Shown here piece after piece: positions 31,632-31,937 of a stretch of DNA of 31,937 bases. The notes under the pieces were generated by a model that made no database searches, was not told where the DNA came from, and saw nothing but the letters and a program-made list of their open reading frames with translations. Source of the DNA: Polysphondylium violaceum. Its lineage: Eukaryota > Evosea > Eumycetozoa > Dictyosteliales > Dictyosteliaceae. Both the position numbers and the translations under genes were made by a program. Each line of letters opens with the position of its first letter. Within the stretch, counting starts at the first letter, position 1. Where the stretch lies: assembly GCA_000277445.1 (NCBI GenBank), contig AJWJ01000260.1, forward strand, positions 1 through 31,937, written 5' to 3'.

Positions 31632-31937
31632 GTTTGATGATGGTGGTAATGGTGGTATATATATAGTAGTATATGTATATTATAGAGTGAATGTGAATGT
31701 ATATAATGTAAAAGACGATTTACAATGAATGATAGATATATATTTATATCTATTTAACAGAAAATGTGGGGTGGGTGTGAATATTTAGATATATTTGGTT
31801 ATTGACAACTCGTAAAAGTGCGACGGCCTGATATAAATAAATAGGGCAAGGGGGGATATTTTAAATTATTTAGTCGAACGAAAAAAAGGCAAGCTCAATG
31901 TTCCTCCTACTAGATACGTAAAAAATAAAAATAAAAA
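31632..31937 (-). promoter_or_regulatory. upstream region of the VIT-VWA-eIF4G gene, with a G-box-like element
   Basis: TA-rich leader DNA lies next to the ATG. At 31766-31779 is GTGGGGTGGGTGTG, a GBF-type G-rich box about 135-150 nt upstream of the start. Beyond it (31800-31920) is a less A+T-rich patch without a clear ORF, which could belong to a gene outside the window. Confidence 0.4.

Overview
The window looks like nuclear DNA of a social amoeba (Dictyostelia). Intergenic DNA is very A+T-rich. There are twelve short introns of about 63-117 nt with GT..AG ends. Proteins carry long runs of Asn, Gln, Ser, Thr and Asp. Starts sit in A-rich context, poly(A) signals are AATAAA, and the protein families (COMMD2, VPS13, UBA2, eIF4G, RWP-RK, VIT-VWA) fit an amoebozoan. 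Coding GC is higher than I would expect for D. discoideum itself, so another dictyostelid is more likely; I cannot name the species.

Layout from left to right: (1) a two-C1-domain protein of about 1235 aa on + (176-4056); (2) a five-exon COMMD2 gene on + (4412-5373); (3) a VPS13-family bridge-like lipid-transfer protein of about 3897 aa on - (5445-17265), convergent with COMMD2; (4) a 593-nt divergent promoter region, then a phosphopantetheine-adenylyltransferase-like gene on + (17859-19054); (5) UBA2, the SUMO E1 catalytic subunit, on - (19087-21114), whose stop lies 32 nt from that of the previous gene; (6) an RWP-RK transcription-factor gene on - (21862-22941); (7) about 2.3 kb of gene-poor DNA with hairpins, CpG-containing palindromes and one tiny hydrophobic ORF; (8) a small secreted, probably GPI-anchored Cys-rich protein on + (25262-25936); (9) a three-exon gene of about 1799 aa on - (26079-31631).

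The most interesting object is gene 9. The reading frame starts as a VIT + VWA protein of the VWA5A/PARP4 type. It runs without a stop into a complete eIF4G-like translation-initiation scaffold (eIF4E-binding motif, MIF4G, RGG-rich linker, MA3). It then ends in what looks like the C-terminal module of VWA5A-type proteins. In effect an eIF4G appears to be nested inside a VIT-VWA protein. Second are substitutions at key catalytic positions of the PPAT-like protein. Third is the very tight 3'-end packing, where AATAAA overlaps the stop codon in three genes and the PPAT/UBA2 transcripts probably overlap.

I see no tRNA, rRNA, CRISPR array, integrated virus or recognisable transposon. The genes do not form a pathway; they are ordinary monocistronic eukaryotic genes. 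Exon joins were chosen by reading frame, GT/AG sites and family motifs, without transcript data.
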